NCBI RefSeq assembly: GCF_900215295.1 | Contig: NZ_OCMF01000004.1 | Location: 310,001 to 374,000, forward strand | DNA: 64,000 bases | DNA from: Salinimicrobium sediminis | GTDB taxonomy: Bacteria > Bacteroidota > Bacteroidia > Flavobacteriales > Flavobacteriaceae | Reading direction: 5' to 3' | Part shown: positions 44,199-53,024 of the stretch, in pieces | Numbering within the stretch: the stretch's first letter is position 1 | How the letters are laid out: each line of letters begins with the position of its first letter | The notes under the pieces: model-generated | Database searches by the model: none | Told to the model about the DNA's origin: nothing | Seen by the model: the letters and a program-made list of their open reading frames with translations, nothing else | Made by a program: the position numbers and the translations under genes

Positions 44199-45140
44199 AT
44201 GACCAACAGAATTACTCAACTCTTCAACATACAATACCCCATGATACAAGCCGGAATGATCTGGGCCAGTGGCTGGAAACTTGCCAGTGCCGTGAGCAAC
44301 ACCGGCGGACTCGGTATTATTGGTGCCGGTTCCATGTATCCGGAAGTGCTGCGGGAGCACATCCAAAAATGTAAAAAAGCGACTTCCTTTCCTTTTGCTG
44401 TAAATGTCCCTATGCTCTACCCCAACCTGGAGCAGATCATGGAGATCATCATTGACGAAGGCGTGAAGATCGTTTTCACTTCTGCCGGAAATCCGAAGAC
44501 CTGGACTTCACATCTTCAGGAAAAAGGAATTAAAGTGGTACACGTGGTGAGCAGCGTAAAATTCGCTTTAAAAGCTCAGGAAGCCGGAGTAGATGCCGTG
44601 GTAGCCGAAGGTTTTGAGGCCGGTGGCCACAACGGGAGAGACGAAACCACCACTTTCACACTCATCCCCATGGTCAGGGAACAGATAAAAATTCCCCTTA
44701 TTGCCGCCGGAGGCATTGCGACCGGTCGGGGAATGCTTGCCGCTATGGTCCTGGGAGCAGATGCTGTGCAGGTTGGCAGCAGGTTCGTTGCCAGCGATGA
44801 AGCTTCATCACACCCAAATTTTAAGGAGTTGGTGGTAAAAGCAAAGGAAGGAGATACAATTCTCACTTTAAAAGAACTTGCGCCGGTAAGGCTTCTCAAA
44901 AATCGCTTTTTTGAGCAGGTAACAGAACTTTATTCAAAAAATCCGACCAAGGAACAGCTTATCGAACTTCTAGGCCGTGCAAGAGCTAAAAAAGGAATGT
45001 TCGAAGGGGATCTCGAGGAAGGGGAACTGGAAATAGGCCAGATCGCCGGACTTATTCATGACATTAAACCCGCTGCTCAAATTGTAAAGGAAATAATTGC
45101 TGAATTCAATGCCGCAAAAGCTGAAGTCGCTCTGCTTTAA
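44199..45140 (+). CDS. NAD(P)H-dependent flavin oxidoreductase (nitronate monooxygenase family)
   Basis: A 313-residue FMN-binding TIM-barrel of the 2-nitropropane dioxygenase/FabK type. Motifs are YPMIQAGMIWASGWKLASAV, GGLGIIGAG, EGFEAGGHNG, IAAGGIATGRGMLAAMVLGA and VQVGSRFVASDEA. It may be a nitronate monooxygenase, or an enoyl-ACP reductase II (FabK-like); the sequence alone does not decide. It probably lies in its own unit after the hairpin, and its stop overlaps the convergent DUF922 gene by four bases. Confidence 0.87.
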   Translation: MTNRITQLFNIQYPMIQAGMIWASGWKLASAVSNTGGLGIIGAGSMYPEVLREHIQKCKKATSFPFAVNVPMLYPNLEQIMEIIIDEGVKIVFTSAGNPKTWTSHLQEKGIKVVHVVSSVKFALKAQEAGVDAVVAEGFEAGGHNGRDETTTFTLIPMVREQIKIPLIAAGGIATGRGMLAAMVLGADAVQVGSRFVASDEASSHPNFKELVVKAKEGDTILTLKELAPVRLLKNRFFEQVTELYSKNPTKEQLIELLGRARAKKGMFEGDLEEGELEIGQIAGLIHDIKPAAQIVKEIIAEFNAAKAEVALL

Positions 45141-45685
45141 GAAGAAAAATCTGAAAGCTTTTCCAGCTCTTCCTTAATGTATTTCTGCCATTTAAGCTGG
45201 GTTTCTGCATCCATGCTGTGACGGGTTTCAGAATCAAACTGTTGTTGCATATCCGCCCGGGAAGATTCAACATTTTTATAAATACTTTGTAAAGCCGGTT
45301 TTAGGTTTGGTGTTTTCAAATCAACCTCTTCCATTGCCTTTCTCAATTTTCGGGCATGTAGTTCGGTGATATCAAAATGAAGCTGCTCATGCGCCAGAAG
45401 GTGAGCTGAATCCCTTCCCGGTTTCACCCAGGATTCTCCCGGCAGGAAATAAGACTGCACCTCATAAATAAATTCAATATTGATCCCGGTTTGTTTCATT
45501 GACCACGAATAGGAAATTCCCGAACTGGTATTGGCATGAAAAGGGTTTGCCGGATCTGGTTTACCTGCAAAATTTTCCCAGGTAAGTAAATCAGTAGTCC
45601 AGGAAATACGATTATCAGGCAGCTGAGCATTGGCGCTAAAGCCGAGAAAGAAAATTAATAAGGTGCTAAAAAATGCTTTTTTCAT
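45137..45685 (-). CDS. DUF922 family, putative secreted Zn-dependent protease
   Basis: A 182-residue exported protein with a signal peptide (1-20, ending SANA). The DUF922 core shows LLAHEQLHFDITELHARKLR, with an HExxH-like zinc motif (HEQLH) and a following E-LHAR; the family is thought to be secreted metalloproteases, unproven. It lies last in the leftward operon guaA - LysM protein - OsmC - this gene. It overlaps OsmC by 20 bp, so the two are coupled. Confidence 0.8.
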   Translation of the reverse strand: MKKAFFSTLLIFFLGFSANAQLPDNRISWTTDLLTWENFAGKPDPANPFHANTSSGISYSWSMKQTGINIEFIYEVQSYFLPGESWVKPGRDSAHLLAHEQLHFDITELHARKLRKAMEEVDLKTPNLKPALQSIYKNVESSRADMQQQFDSETRHSMDAETQLKWQKYIKEELEKLSDFSS

Positions 45686-46085
45686 GCTTATAATGAAAGC
45701 TTATGTCCAGGACGATGTCAGGGTGTAAACTGAAAAGCACGGGACAGGTCTTAGCCGCACGCTCCAGGATCTTCCTGTCTTTATCTTCATAGGAAGCCGG
45801 GAAGGTAATTGCAACTTTTATGCCCGATATTCTTCGTGGATCGGCAGCCATGGTCTTGGTAACTTCAGCATAAGCCCCCTCTACTTTTAAGCCGTTATCC
45901 CTGGCTTTGATCCCAATAATGGTAAACATACAGCTGGCAAGTGCTGTTGCAACAGTATCTGTGGGAGAAAAAGCTTCTCCTTTTCCCTGGTTGTCAAGGG
46001 GAGCATCGGTAATAAAGGTGGACTTGCTTTGCAGGTGCTCACATTCTGATCTCAGATCGCCCAGATAAGTAACTTTTGAAGTCAT
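45666..46085 (-). CDS. OsmC family protein
   Basis: A 139-residue member of the OsmC/Ohr family of thiol peroxidases. The two conserved redox cysteines are visible, ALASCMFTIIG and KTCPVLFS. The LVV-type N-terminal strand begins VTYLGDLRSECEH. Members reduce organic or fatty hydroperoxides. The bacillithiol gene bshC in this window is the likely redox background but is not adjacent. It sits 2 nt after the LysM/PBP-like gene and overlaps the DUF922 gene. Confidence 0.87.
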   Translation of the reverse strand: MTSKVTYLGDLRSECEHLQSKSTFITDAPLDNQGKGEAFSPTDTVATALASCMFTIIGIKARDNGLKVEGAYAEVTKTMAADPRRISGIKVAITFPASYEDKDRKILERAAKTCPVLFSLHPDIVLDISFHYKHEKSIF

Positions 46086-46087
46086 TA

Positions 46088-48016
46088 TTACTGCACCACT
46101 TTTAAATTAAGGTTCCTGTCATAAGCCAGAATATAAATAGCTTTGTTCATATAACCACCACCCGGCCTGTGATCATAATCAAATTTGTTCTCCACATATT
46201 GTGTAGTTCCTTCTTCATTAATGGAGGAATACAGATCCTGGGCAGAAGCCAATCTTAACAACACATCATATGTCACATCAAAACCTCTAACGGCAAAGCG
46301 ACTGGGAGTGACGCCATATTTCTCTTCGTACTTTTTAATAAAGCTTCTGTTTTTCACCAGATCAAAAGCCCGGTCAACAGAAGGATAATGGAAATTAAGT
46401 TTCCCCAAATGACTGTTGGAAATGATATCACTTTCAAAGGATTTGTTCCTGTCTGTAGTAAAAAGTGTGATCTTATGAGAATCTGCTCTGGAATTGAAGT
46501 AAGAGGTAGCATTGCTTAGCAAACCAATCTTATCCGATTCCAGGATCACCCAATTGGGTCTGGAATTATCTAAAGCGGCGGCCATTGCTCCCTGGCTTAT
46601 AGTGCCGCTTTCTCCGGGAGAAACTACTTTTGCTGAAGGCAAGGCTGCGGAAAGTTTTCTTCTTTTCTCATAATTATCTGCAATGATCACCAGGTTTTTT
46701 CCTGCAGAATTTTCTGAAATATATGAGATCATCGCGTTAGCCAGCATTTCATCTGTTGGTACAGTTTGCAAAAAATTTGATATGGAACCGGCCTCTTTTG
46801 AGGTAAGTGGTGAAACTACAGGAATATTTCTTCTCTCCAGGCCACGGGCAGCCGTTTCCACAGTAGATTGAAGAAGCGGTCCAATAACTGCATCTACATC
46901 ATCAAAATTATGAGTATTCAAAAGAACATTCACCTTTCCTGAATTCCCTTCAGTATCCAGGATGGTGACTTTGGAAGAAATACCTCTCGCTTTGGCCGAG
47001 TCAACCGCTATGAGGACTCCGCTGTAAAAATCCAGGGATACCTGCATCACTTTGTCATTTTTGATCCTATCGGCAGCATTGCTGGAAGAATCTGTAGCCA
47101 CTATCCTATTTTTATTGAATGGCAACATGACCACCAGGTTCTTTGTACTATAATTGGAAATCCTATTTTCGAGGTTCACTGTAGCACTTTCGGTATATTC
47201 TTCAATCTCAGCAGAATCTACATTTGGAATCTTTAGCACCATACCCGACTTTAAACCATCGGCAAGCGCCGGATTTAAAGAAACAAGAGAGTCCCGGCTA
47301 ATTCCGAAGCGACGGGTGAGGCTGAACAAGGTTTCCTGCGGCTGCACCTGGTAATATTTGAAAAGATTACCCTCTACCTCCACTACTTTTTCCACATTTC
47401 CATTCCTCACTTTAAGGACCATCCCCGGTTTTAGTGTCTCTAAAGTTGGGTTAAGTCTTTGCAGGTCGGCAATGGTGATATTGTACTTTCTGGAAATTCC
47501 GTAAAGGGTTTCCTGCGGAAGAACAAGATGTTCCTTTACTGAAAGATCCAGGGGATTAGAGGCCGAAGGAACAGGCTCAGTCTTTTGAACTGTTGCAAGA
47601 TTCTTTGGTATCCTAATCCTTTCTCCTCTCCGCAATTCTGCCGAATAGAGGTGTTTATTGAATCTCTTAATATCCTCTATGCTTACATTATATTGCTGGG
47701 AAAGGCTGAAAAGAGTTTCCTGTCGCTTCACCCGGTGCATTTGAAACTGCACATTTGCATCTCCCGGATCTTGCTGAACGGTCTTAACATTTTGATCCTG
47801 CCCTACATTAATTGGCACCACGAGTTTCCCCTGTGGTTTTATTCCGCGACGGGCATCGGGATTATACTTAAAGAGCGTTTCTTCAGAAATATTATACTGT
47901 TTGGCGATCTGGGAAGTTGTTTCTCCCTGCTTTACAATATGGTACTTGTACTGCTGTGCGAAAGCCTGTACGGTAAACAATTGTAAAAACAGGATAAGAA
48001 CTGCAATTTTTTTCAT
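46088..48016 (-). CDS. Four-LysM protein with LpoA-like periplasmic-binding-protein domain
   Basis: A 642-residue exported protein: signal peptide (1-21), four LysM repeats (about 25-69, 94-138, 163-204, 221-264) that bind peptidoglycan, then a type 1 periplasmic-binding-protein-like domain (about 293-642). The latter has DFYSGVLIAVDSAKARG, VDAVIGPLLQSTVETAA and IPVVSPLTSKEAG, which resembles the C-terminal domain of E. coli LpoA, the outer-membrane activator of PBP1A. In LpoA that domain is preceded by TPR repeats; here LysM repeats take their place. The gene lies 10 nt after guaA. The LpoA-like role is inference. Confidence 0.82.
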   Translation of the reverse strand: MKKIAVLILFLQLFTVQAFAQQYKYHIVKQGETTSQIAKQYNISEETLFKYNPDARRGIKPQGKLVVPINVGQDQNVKTVQQDPGDANVQFQMHRVKRQETLFSLSQQYNVSIEDIKRFNKHLYSAELRRGERIRIPKNLATVQKTEPVPSASNPLDLSVKEHLVLPQETLYGISRKYNITIADLQRLNPTLETLKPGMVLKVRNGNVEKVVEVEGNLFKYYQVQPQETLFSLTRRFGISRDSLVSLNPALADGLKSGMVLKIPNVDSAEIEEYTESATVNLENRISNYSTKNLVVMLPFNKNRIVATDSSSNAADRIKNDKVMQVSLDFYSGVLIAVDSAKARGISSKVTILDTEGNSGKVNVLLNTHNFDDVDAVIGPLLQSTVETAARGLERRNIPVVSPLTSKEAGSISNFLQTVPTDEMLANAMISYISENSAGKNLVIIADNYEKRRKLSAALPSAKVVSPGESGTISQGAMAAALDNSRPNWVILESDKIGLLSNATSYFNSRADSHKITLFTTDRNKSFESDIISNSHLGKLNFHYPSVDRAFDLVKNRSFIKKYEEKYGVTPSRFAVRGFDVTYDVLLRLASAQDLYSSINEEGTTQYVENKFDYDHRPGGGYMNKAIYILAYDRNLNLKVVQ

Positions 48017-48026
48017 AGGTTAATTT

Positions 48027-49556
48027 TTATTCCCACTCAATAGTGGCTGGCGGCTTGGAGCTTATATCATACACTACCCTATTAACGCCTTTAACTCTGT
48101 TAATTATTGTATTGGAAGTTTTTTGCAGAAAATCATAGGGTAAATTCACCCAGTCTGCCGTCATTCCGTCTGTTGATTCTACGGCACGTAAAGCTACTAC
48201 TTTCTCATAAGTTCTTTCGTCGCCCATCACTCCTACGGAATTCACCGGAAGCAGGATGGCTCCTGCCTGCCAAACCTTATCATAAAGCCCCCATTCCCTG
48301 AGGCCATTTATGAAGATGGCATCCACTTCCTGGATCACCCGCACTTTTTCTGCAGTGATGTCTCCAAGGATCCTTATAGCGAGCCCGGGACCGGGGAAAG
48401 GATGTCTGCCAAGCAGCTCCTTATCGATCTCCAGTTCTGCACCAACTCTCCTAACCTCATCCTTAAACAACATTCTTAATGGTTCCACCACCTTTAATTT
48501 CATATAATCTGGCAAACCACCCACGTTGTGGTGAGATTTTATAGTTGCTGAAGGCCCGTTCACAGAAATGGATTCAATAACATCGGGATAAATAGTTCCC
48601 TGCGCTAAATATTTCACGTCCTGAATGCGGTGTGCTTCATCATCAAAAACATCAATAAAGGTTTTCCCTATCGCCTTCCGCTTTCCTTCAGGGTCTGAGA
48701 TTCCCGCGAGGGCATCCAAAAAACGTGCCGAAGCATCTACCCCTTTTACGTTAAGGCCCATGTGCTTGTATTGGTCCAATACGCTTTCGAACTCATCTTT
48801 TCTAAGCAAACCATTGTTCACGAAGATACAGTAGAGATTCTTTCCAATAGCTCTGTGGAGTAACACAGCAGCGACCGTGGAATCTACACCACCACTTAAC
48901 CCCAGTACAACTTTATCATCTTTAATTTGTTCCTGAAGATCTGCAACGGTCATTTCTACAAAAGCTTCAGGAGTCCATTCCTGTTCCACTTTTGCAATGT
49001 TTACAAGGAAGTTCTCCAACAACTGTTTTCCATCTGTAGAATGATATACTTCGGGATGGAATTGAATGGCGAAGGTTTCCTCTCCTTCTATACGGTAGGC
49101 AGCATTGAGTACATCTGAGGTACTTGCGAGCCTCACACCATTTTCGGGTAATTCTTTTATAGTATCACTGTGGCTCATCCATACCTGCGAATTTTCAGCA
49201 ATATTTTCAAACAGAGCTTCTTCAGCTTTAATTACTGAAAGATTAGCGCGGCCATATTCCCTGATTTCTGAAGCTTCCACTTTTCCGCCGTTAAAATGCG
49301 CCAGGTATTGGGCTCCGTAACATACCGCCAAAAGCGGCACTTTTTTCCTGATCTTCGAAAGATCGGGATGTGGAGCCTGTTCTCCTCTCACTGAAAAAGG
49401 GCTTCCCGAGAGAATGACCGCTTTGAACTGAGAAATGTCTTCAGGGATCTTGTTGTAAGGATGGATTTCGCAATAGATGTTGAGTTCTCTAACCCGTCTT
49501 GCAATAAGCTGAGTGTATTGCGAGCCGAAATCTAAAATAAGGACGTTATTTTGCAT
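48027..49556 (-). CDS. guaA: GMP synthase (glutamine-hydrolysing)
   Basis: Converts XMP to GMP. The 509-residue protein has a class I glutamine amidotransferase domain (Cys in [12 protein letters not shown], about residue 80; FHPEVYHS), the PP-loop [11 protein letters not shown], and the C-terminal dimerisation domain ending ATIEWE. I choose the ATG at 49556: an upstream TTG (49562) would add only two residues. A TACTTTTG box ends 3 nt before this ATG, so the transcript may be leaderless. It heads a four-gene leftward operon with the LysM protein. Confidence 0.95.
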   Translation of the reverse strand: MQNNVLILDFGSQYTQLIARRVRELNIYCEIHPYNKIPEDISQFKAVILSGSPFSVRGEQAPHPDLSKIRKKVPLLAVCYGAQYLAHFNGGKVEASEIREYGRANLSVIKAEEALFENIAENSQVWMSHSDTIKELPENGVRLASTSDVLNAAYRIEGEETFAIQFHPEVYHSTDGKQLLENFLVNIAKVEQEWTPEAFVEMTVADLQEQIKDDKVVLGLSGGVDSTVAAVLLHRAIGKNLYCIFVNNGLLRKDEFESVLDQYKHMGLNVKGVDASARFLDALAGISDPEGKRKAIGKTFIDVFDDEAHRIQDVKYLAQGTIYPDVIESISVNGPSATIKSHHNVGGLPDYMKLKVVEPLRMLFKDEVRRVGAELEIDKELLGRHPFPGPGLAIRILGDITAEKVRVIQEVDAIFINGLREWGLYDKVWQAGAILLPVNSVGVMGDERTYEKVVALRAVESTDGMTADWVNLPYDFLQKTSNTIINRVKGVNRVVYDISSKPPATIEWE

Positions 49557-49559
49557 GCA

Positions 49560-49567
49560 CAAAAGTA
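49560..49567 (-). promoter_or_regulatory. -7 promoter element abutting the guaA start
   Basis: The minus strand reads TACTTTTG, an exact TAnnTTTG match. Only three bases separate it from the ATG at 49556, so transcription would start at or next to the start codon. A -33 element is not clear. Confidence 0.4.
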
Positions 49568-49643
49568 AGAATTTGAGGTAAAATCTAAGCCTGCTATTTC
49601 TTATTTTCTACCTTTATACAAATTCCCTTTTTTACAAGGTCTT

Positions 49644-50369
49644 ATGAAACATGTTGCTGCAATTATTTTTTCGATAGCTATAGTAGTGGCTGCTTACATC
49701 CTTGGGAGCTCTTATGTCAAAAGAGCAACACCTACGGGAGTCATCGCCGTGACAGGTTCGGGCAGTGAAGATTTCACCTCAGACCTTATTGTTTGGGAAG
49801 GAACTTTTTCTCAAACCAATATCAACTTACAAGCGGCTTACGAGCAGTTGAATAAAGACAAGGAAACTGTAAGGCAATACCTGCTATCCAAAGGGATTGC
49901 AGAAGAAAACCTTGTTTTTAATTCCGTACAGACCATTGAACAAAGAGAACCCCAGTATCAAAACGGTAATTATATAGGAGAAATTTTTAAAGGATATGAA
50001 CTGCGACAAACTGTAAAGATCGAATCTAAAGACGTGCCCATGGTCGAACAGGTCTCCCGGGAGATCACAGAACTATTGCAAAAAGGCGTGCAGTTCAATT
50101 CCACTCCACCCCGATACTACTATACAAAACTTTCTGATCTCAAGATCCAGATGATCGCTGCAGCTACCGAAGATGCAAGGATCAGGGCTGAAAGAATTGC
50201 CGAGAACAGCGGAAGCGACCTTGGCTCCCTTCGCAGTGCTGATCTTGGAGTTTTCCAGATCATTGGACAAAACAGCGGCGAAGACTTCACCTGGGGTGGG
50301 GCATATAACACGGCCGACAAAAAGAAAACGGCTTCGGTAACTATGAGGCTGGAGTTCGAAATAGATTAA
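49644..50369 (+). CDS. SIMPL domain protein, membrane anchored
   Basis: A 241-residue protein with an N-terminal hydrophobic segment (about 5-22) that is either a signal anchor or a signal peptide, then a SIMPL domain: ITVTGSGSEDF-like start (VIAVTGSGSEDFTSD), repeated pairs of strands, VEQVSREITELLQKGVQF, and AATEDARIRAERIAENSG. The family (E. coli YggE) is exported and linked to oxidative stress, without a known activity. It stands alone, divergent from guaA. Confidence 0.85.
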   Translation: MKHVAAIIFSIAIVVAAYILGSSYVKRATPTGVIAVTGSGSEDFTSDLIVWEGTFSQTNINLQAAYEQLNKDKETVRQYLLSKGIAEENLVFNSVQTIEQREPQYQNGNYIGEIFKGYELRQTVKIESKDVPMVEQVSREITELLQKGVQFNSTPPRYYYTKLSDLKIQMIAAATEDARIRAERIAENSGSDLGSLRSADLGVFQIIGQNSGEDFTWGGAYNTADKKKTASVTMRLEFEID

Positions 50370-50462
50370 AGAGTAGCCGGAACACCTTCGGAAATGGGCA
50401 TTTTTGGCTGGTCCGGTTTTTAAACTTTTCACAAACTTACCTGTTTACTCTTTTAGCTTTAA

Positions 50463-50470
50463 TAAATTTG
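50463..50470 (+). promoter_or_regulatory. Candidate -7 element of the DUF2071 gene
   Basis: TAAATTTG matches TAnnTTTG and lies 22 nt before the ATG at 50493. The -33 region has only a partial TGTTT match. Confidence 0.4.
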
Positions 50471-50492
50471 AGAGAAAGCCATCAAAATAGTT

Positions 50493-51209
50493 ATGAAATT
50501 ATCCATTTCTTCGGAATTCCGGAAAGTAGCGCTTCTCAATTATATCGTACCGCCGGAAGTTGTTGAAAAATACCTGCCAAAGTACACGAAACCCGATCTT
50601 TTCAACGGAAATTGCTATATAAGTCTAGTAGGATTTCAGGTTAAAAAGCTGAAAGTAAATGACTTAAAAGTGCCTATGATAAAGGATCTGGACGAAATAG
50701 ACCTGCAGATCTATGTGAAACGCTTTGATGGTGCAAGTTGGGTCAAAGGAGTGGTAGTGATCTCCCGGCTCTTTGATCAACCCGGGCTAGCAGAATTGAC
50801 TAATACGCTTTTTAAAACCAACTACACATCTGTGCCTGCTATGGGCGAAGTAAACGAAACTGAAAAAAGTATCGAAGTAAAATATTCATGGCAGCTCAAT
50901 GGGAAAGAGCAAAAATTCAGCGTAAAGAGCAACAAACTGGCAGCGCCATATGATAAAGATACTGAAGCTGCCTTCCTGCTCGATAGGCCTTTCGGATTTA
51001 TTAAAGCCGGCGAGGAAGAAACTTACCTATATGCTATTAAACATGCTTCCTGGCATTTGTACACCGTGGAAGAATATGCAGTAAATGTGGATTTTTCACG
51101 GCAATTCGATCCTGTCTTCAACATCTTAAACTCTAGGGTGCCCCATTCGGTTATTCTCACAGAAGGTTCTACAGTGGAGATTGGGGAAAATGTGGAAGTG
51201 AGTAGTTAG
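50493..51209 (+). CDS. DUF2071 domain protein
   Basis: A 238-residue cytoplasmic protein of the YqjF/DUF2071 family: LNYIVPPEVVEKYLPKYTKPD, CYISLVGFQVKKLK, and VKGVVVISRLFDQPG are typical. Function is not established; it resembles acetoacetate-decarboxylase-like folds, which I infer from family lore. The stop lies immediately before a TATTGAG heptad array. No operon partner; the next gene is convergent, 429 bp away. Confidence 0.78.
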   Translation: MKLSISSEFRKVALLNYIVPPEVVEKYLPKYTKPDLFNGNCYISLVGFQVKKLKVNDLKVPMIKDLDEIDLQIYVKRFDGASWVKGVVVISRLFDQPGLAELTNTLFKTNYTSVPAMGEVNETEKSIEVKYSWQLNGKEQKFSVKSNKLAAPYDKDTEAAFLLDRPFGFIKAGEEETYLYAIKHASWHLYTVEEYAVNVDFSRQFDPVFNILNSRVPHSVILTEGSTVEIGENVEVSS

Positions 51210-51216
51210 TAGTTAG

Positions 51217-51279
51217 TATTGAGTATTGAGTATTGAGTATTGAGATTTGAGATGTGAGATTTGAGATATAGAATTTTTG
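51217..51279 (+). repeat. Heptad array 3' of the DUF2071 gene
   Basis: Four exact TATTGAG copies (51217-51244) are followed by ATTTGAG, ATGTGAG, ATTTGAG, ATATAGA and ATTTTTG in the same register. The array starts 8 nt after the stop codon. Confidence 0.85.
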
Positions 51280-51280
51280 T

Positions 51281-51480
51281 TTCTCGCAAAGGGCGCAAAG
51301 ATTCCGAAAAGGGCGCACAGCTGCCGTTTTTGAATTCCGAAATTCCGGAATCTTCAAATTATTCGAATCGCCCTATTATCAAATTCGCTTTTTCCCGCAG
51401 ATTTCGCAGATTAGCGCAGATTTTAGAAACAGAAAATCATTGCTCTCAAAGCGCACAAAGATTCCGCCAAGGGAGCAAAA
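51281..51480. repeat. Two diverged 40-bp copies of a CGCAAAG-rich repeat
   Basis: Copy one is 51281-51320 and copy two 51441-51480. They align without gaps at 31 of 40 positions, both containing AAAGATTCCG. A different motif, CGCAGATT-like and repeated with variation, lies between them (51396-51424). Confidence 0.6.
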
Positions 51481-51569
51481 CCATGCGACTTTTTTTCACC
51501 CCAGTCTATTTTCAAATTCTCAAATTCTCAAATTTATTTCTCCGGATTTTGAATAGTAATTAAAATAAT

Positions 51570-51639
51570 CTTGAATCTTGAATCTTGAATTTTGAATTTT
51601 AAATCCTGAATTTTAAATCCTGAATTTTAAATCCTGAAT
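51570..51639 (-). repeat. Heptad array 3' of the PLP decarboxylase gene
   Basis: On the minus strand, starting with the last A of the TAA stop, the words are ATTCAGG, ATTTAAA, ATTCAGG, ATTTAAA, ATTCAGG, ATTTAAA, ATTCAAA, ATTCAAG, ATTCAAG. The first six form 14-bp units. Confidence 0.85.
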
Positions 51640-53024
51640 TATCCCATCGTTCCCAAAATCAGATCAATGTCAGCCTCGGTGGTTTCAGGGTTGATAAAGC
51701 AGAAACGGGATATTGTTTCATAGCCGTTCTTTCCATACCATTTTGTCGGGGTTACCAATGCAATTCCGGCTTTGTGGTTTCTGTAGGTCCAATCCCGGTA
51801 TTCCTCCGGAGTCCAGCCTTTTCTCCGGAAAAGAACCACAGACAAACTTGCCGGCCTTACCAGTTCCAGGTTTTCATGCTCCTCAATCTTTTTGGCTGCG
51901 ATCTTCGCCAGTTCAATGCCTTTTTCGATAGCATTAGTGTATTTATCAGTTCCATGCATGGCCAGGGAAAACCACAACGGCATTCCCCGAAGTCTGCGGG
52001 TAAGCTGTATCTGATAATCAGCAGGATTGAAGCCATGGGCACCCTCATCCTTAAAAATTTCAAGATAGGATCCTTTTTGAGAATGTGCTTCTGCAGCCAG
52101 TTCCATATTCTTATAGATCACCGCCCCACAATCATAGGGCGAAAAAAGCCATTTATGAGGATCGATAGTAATACTGTCTGCCCGTTCAATTCCGTTGAAG
52201 AGGTGGCGCACAGAGGGTGCAGCGAGGGCACCTCCGCCATAGGCTGCATCTACATGGAACCATACATTCTCCTTCTCGCAAACTTCGGCAATAGAATCAA
52301 GTTCGTCAATAATCCCGGCATTGGTAGTACCACCCGTGGCTACCACTCCAAAAAGCCTTTTTCTGTCTTTTTCTCCCAATTCATCAATAGCTGACTGCAA
52401 TATGCCTCCACGAAGATTTTCATCGGGGCAATCGATCATCACCACATCTGCATCCATAACCTTGGCCATTGCCTGGATAGAGGAATGTGCTCCATTTGAG
52501 GTTAACAGCAACGCCCGCACCCCAATATTTCCTGTATCTCTTTTCCGCCAGGCTTCTCTGGCAGTGACCATAGCCGAAAGGTTTGCAGCCGTTCCGCCAC
52601 TGGTGAATACTCCGAAGGAATCTTTAGGCAGTCCGGTGAGGGAAACCAGCCACTTCATAGCCTGATTTTCACAAAAGATCCCGCCGGCACCCTCCATCCA
52701 ATAGGCACCATGGATACTAGAAGCTGAAGTCACAAGGTCGAACATGATCGCAGCACGCGTAGGCGCAGCCGGAACAAAAGCCAGATGTCGGGGATGGTCA
52801 ATAGGCACGGTTGCCTTTACCAGAATATCCCGAAACATCTTAAAGGCTACTTCTCCCCCAATTCCTTTGGGAGTGACGGTTTCCCCAATCATTTCGAAAA
52901 GTTCCTCCTCTTTTTTCGGAACACCGAGTTCGGGGGTTATATTTGAAATTCTGTCAATAGTATATTTCATCACATCGAGGGTCATTTCAACCAGTTCGAT
53001 GTCGATCTTATGCATTTTGTTCAT
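51639..53024 (-). CDS. Pyridoxal-dependent (group II) amino-acid decarboxylase
   Basis: A 461-residue fold-type I PLP enzyme of the aromatic-amino-acid/glutamate decarboxylase group. VFTSGGTAANLSAM, WFHVDAAYGGGALAAP and the PLP-lysine block SITIDPHKWLF are present, with FVPAAPTRAA near the N-terminus. Possible substrates are aromatic L-amino acids, glutamate or 2,4-diaminobutyrate; the sequence does not settle which. Its ATG overlaps the bshC stop by four bases (ATGA), so it is coupled to bshC and transcribed with it. A heptad array follows the stop. Confidence 0.88.
   Translation of the reverse strand: MNKMHKIDIELVEMTLDVMKYTIDRISNITPELGVPKKEEELFEMIGETVTPKGIGGEVAFKMFRDILVKATVPIDHPRHLAFVPAAPTRAAIMFDLVTSASSIHGAYWMEGAGGIFCENQAMKWLVSLTGLPKDSFGVFTSGGTAANLSAMVTAREAWRKRDTGNIGVRALLLTSNGAHSSIQAMAKVMDADVVMIDCPDENLRGGILQSAIDELGEKDRKRLFGVVATGGTTNAGIIDELDSIAEVCEKENVWFHVDAAYGGGALAAPSVRHLFNGIERADSITIDPHKWLFSPYDCGAVIYKNMELAAEAHSQKGSYLEIFKDEGAHGFNPADYQIQLTRRLRGMPLWFSLAMHGTDKYTNAIEKGIELAKIAAKKIEEHENLELVRPASLSVVLFRRKGWTPEEYRDWTYRNHKAGIALVTPTKWYGKNGYETISRFCFINPETTEADIDLILGTMG

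Larger units (their letters stand above)
51210..51638. other. 429-bp gene-free convergent spacer made of short repeats
   Basis: It holds no supportable gene. From left to right: a plus-strand heptad array (51217-51279); two diverged 40-bp copies of a CGCAAAG-rich motif (51281-51320 and 51441-51480, exactly 160 bp apart); a CGCAGATTTCGCAGATT-like run (51396-51424); a CAAATTCT octamer run (51512-51532); and a minus-strand heptad array (51570-51639). The 100-residue frame at 51261-51563 merely translates these repeats. Confidence 0.8.

Noticed and set aside
51261-51563. A 100-codon frame in the spacer after the DUF2071 gene
   Set aside because: It translates the CGCAAAG and CGCAGATT repeats and the octamer run; the composition is not coding-like and no ribosome-binding site was seen.
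51774-52394. A 206-codon plus-strand frame
   Set aside because: It lies wholly opposite the PLP decarboxylase gene, which has all motifs of its family.
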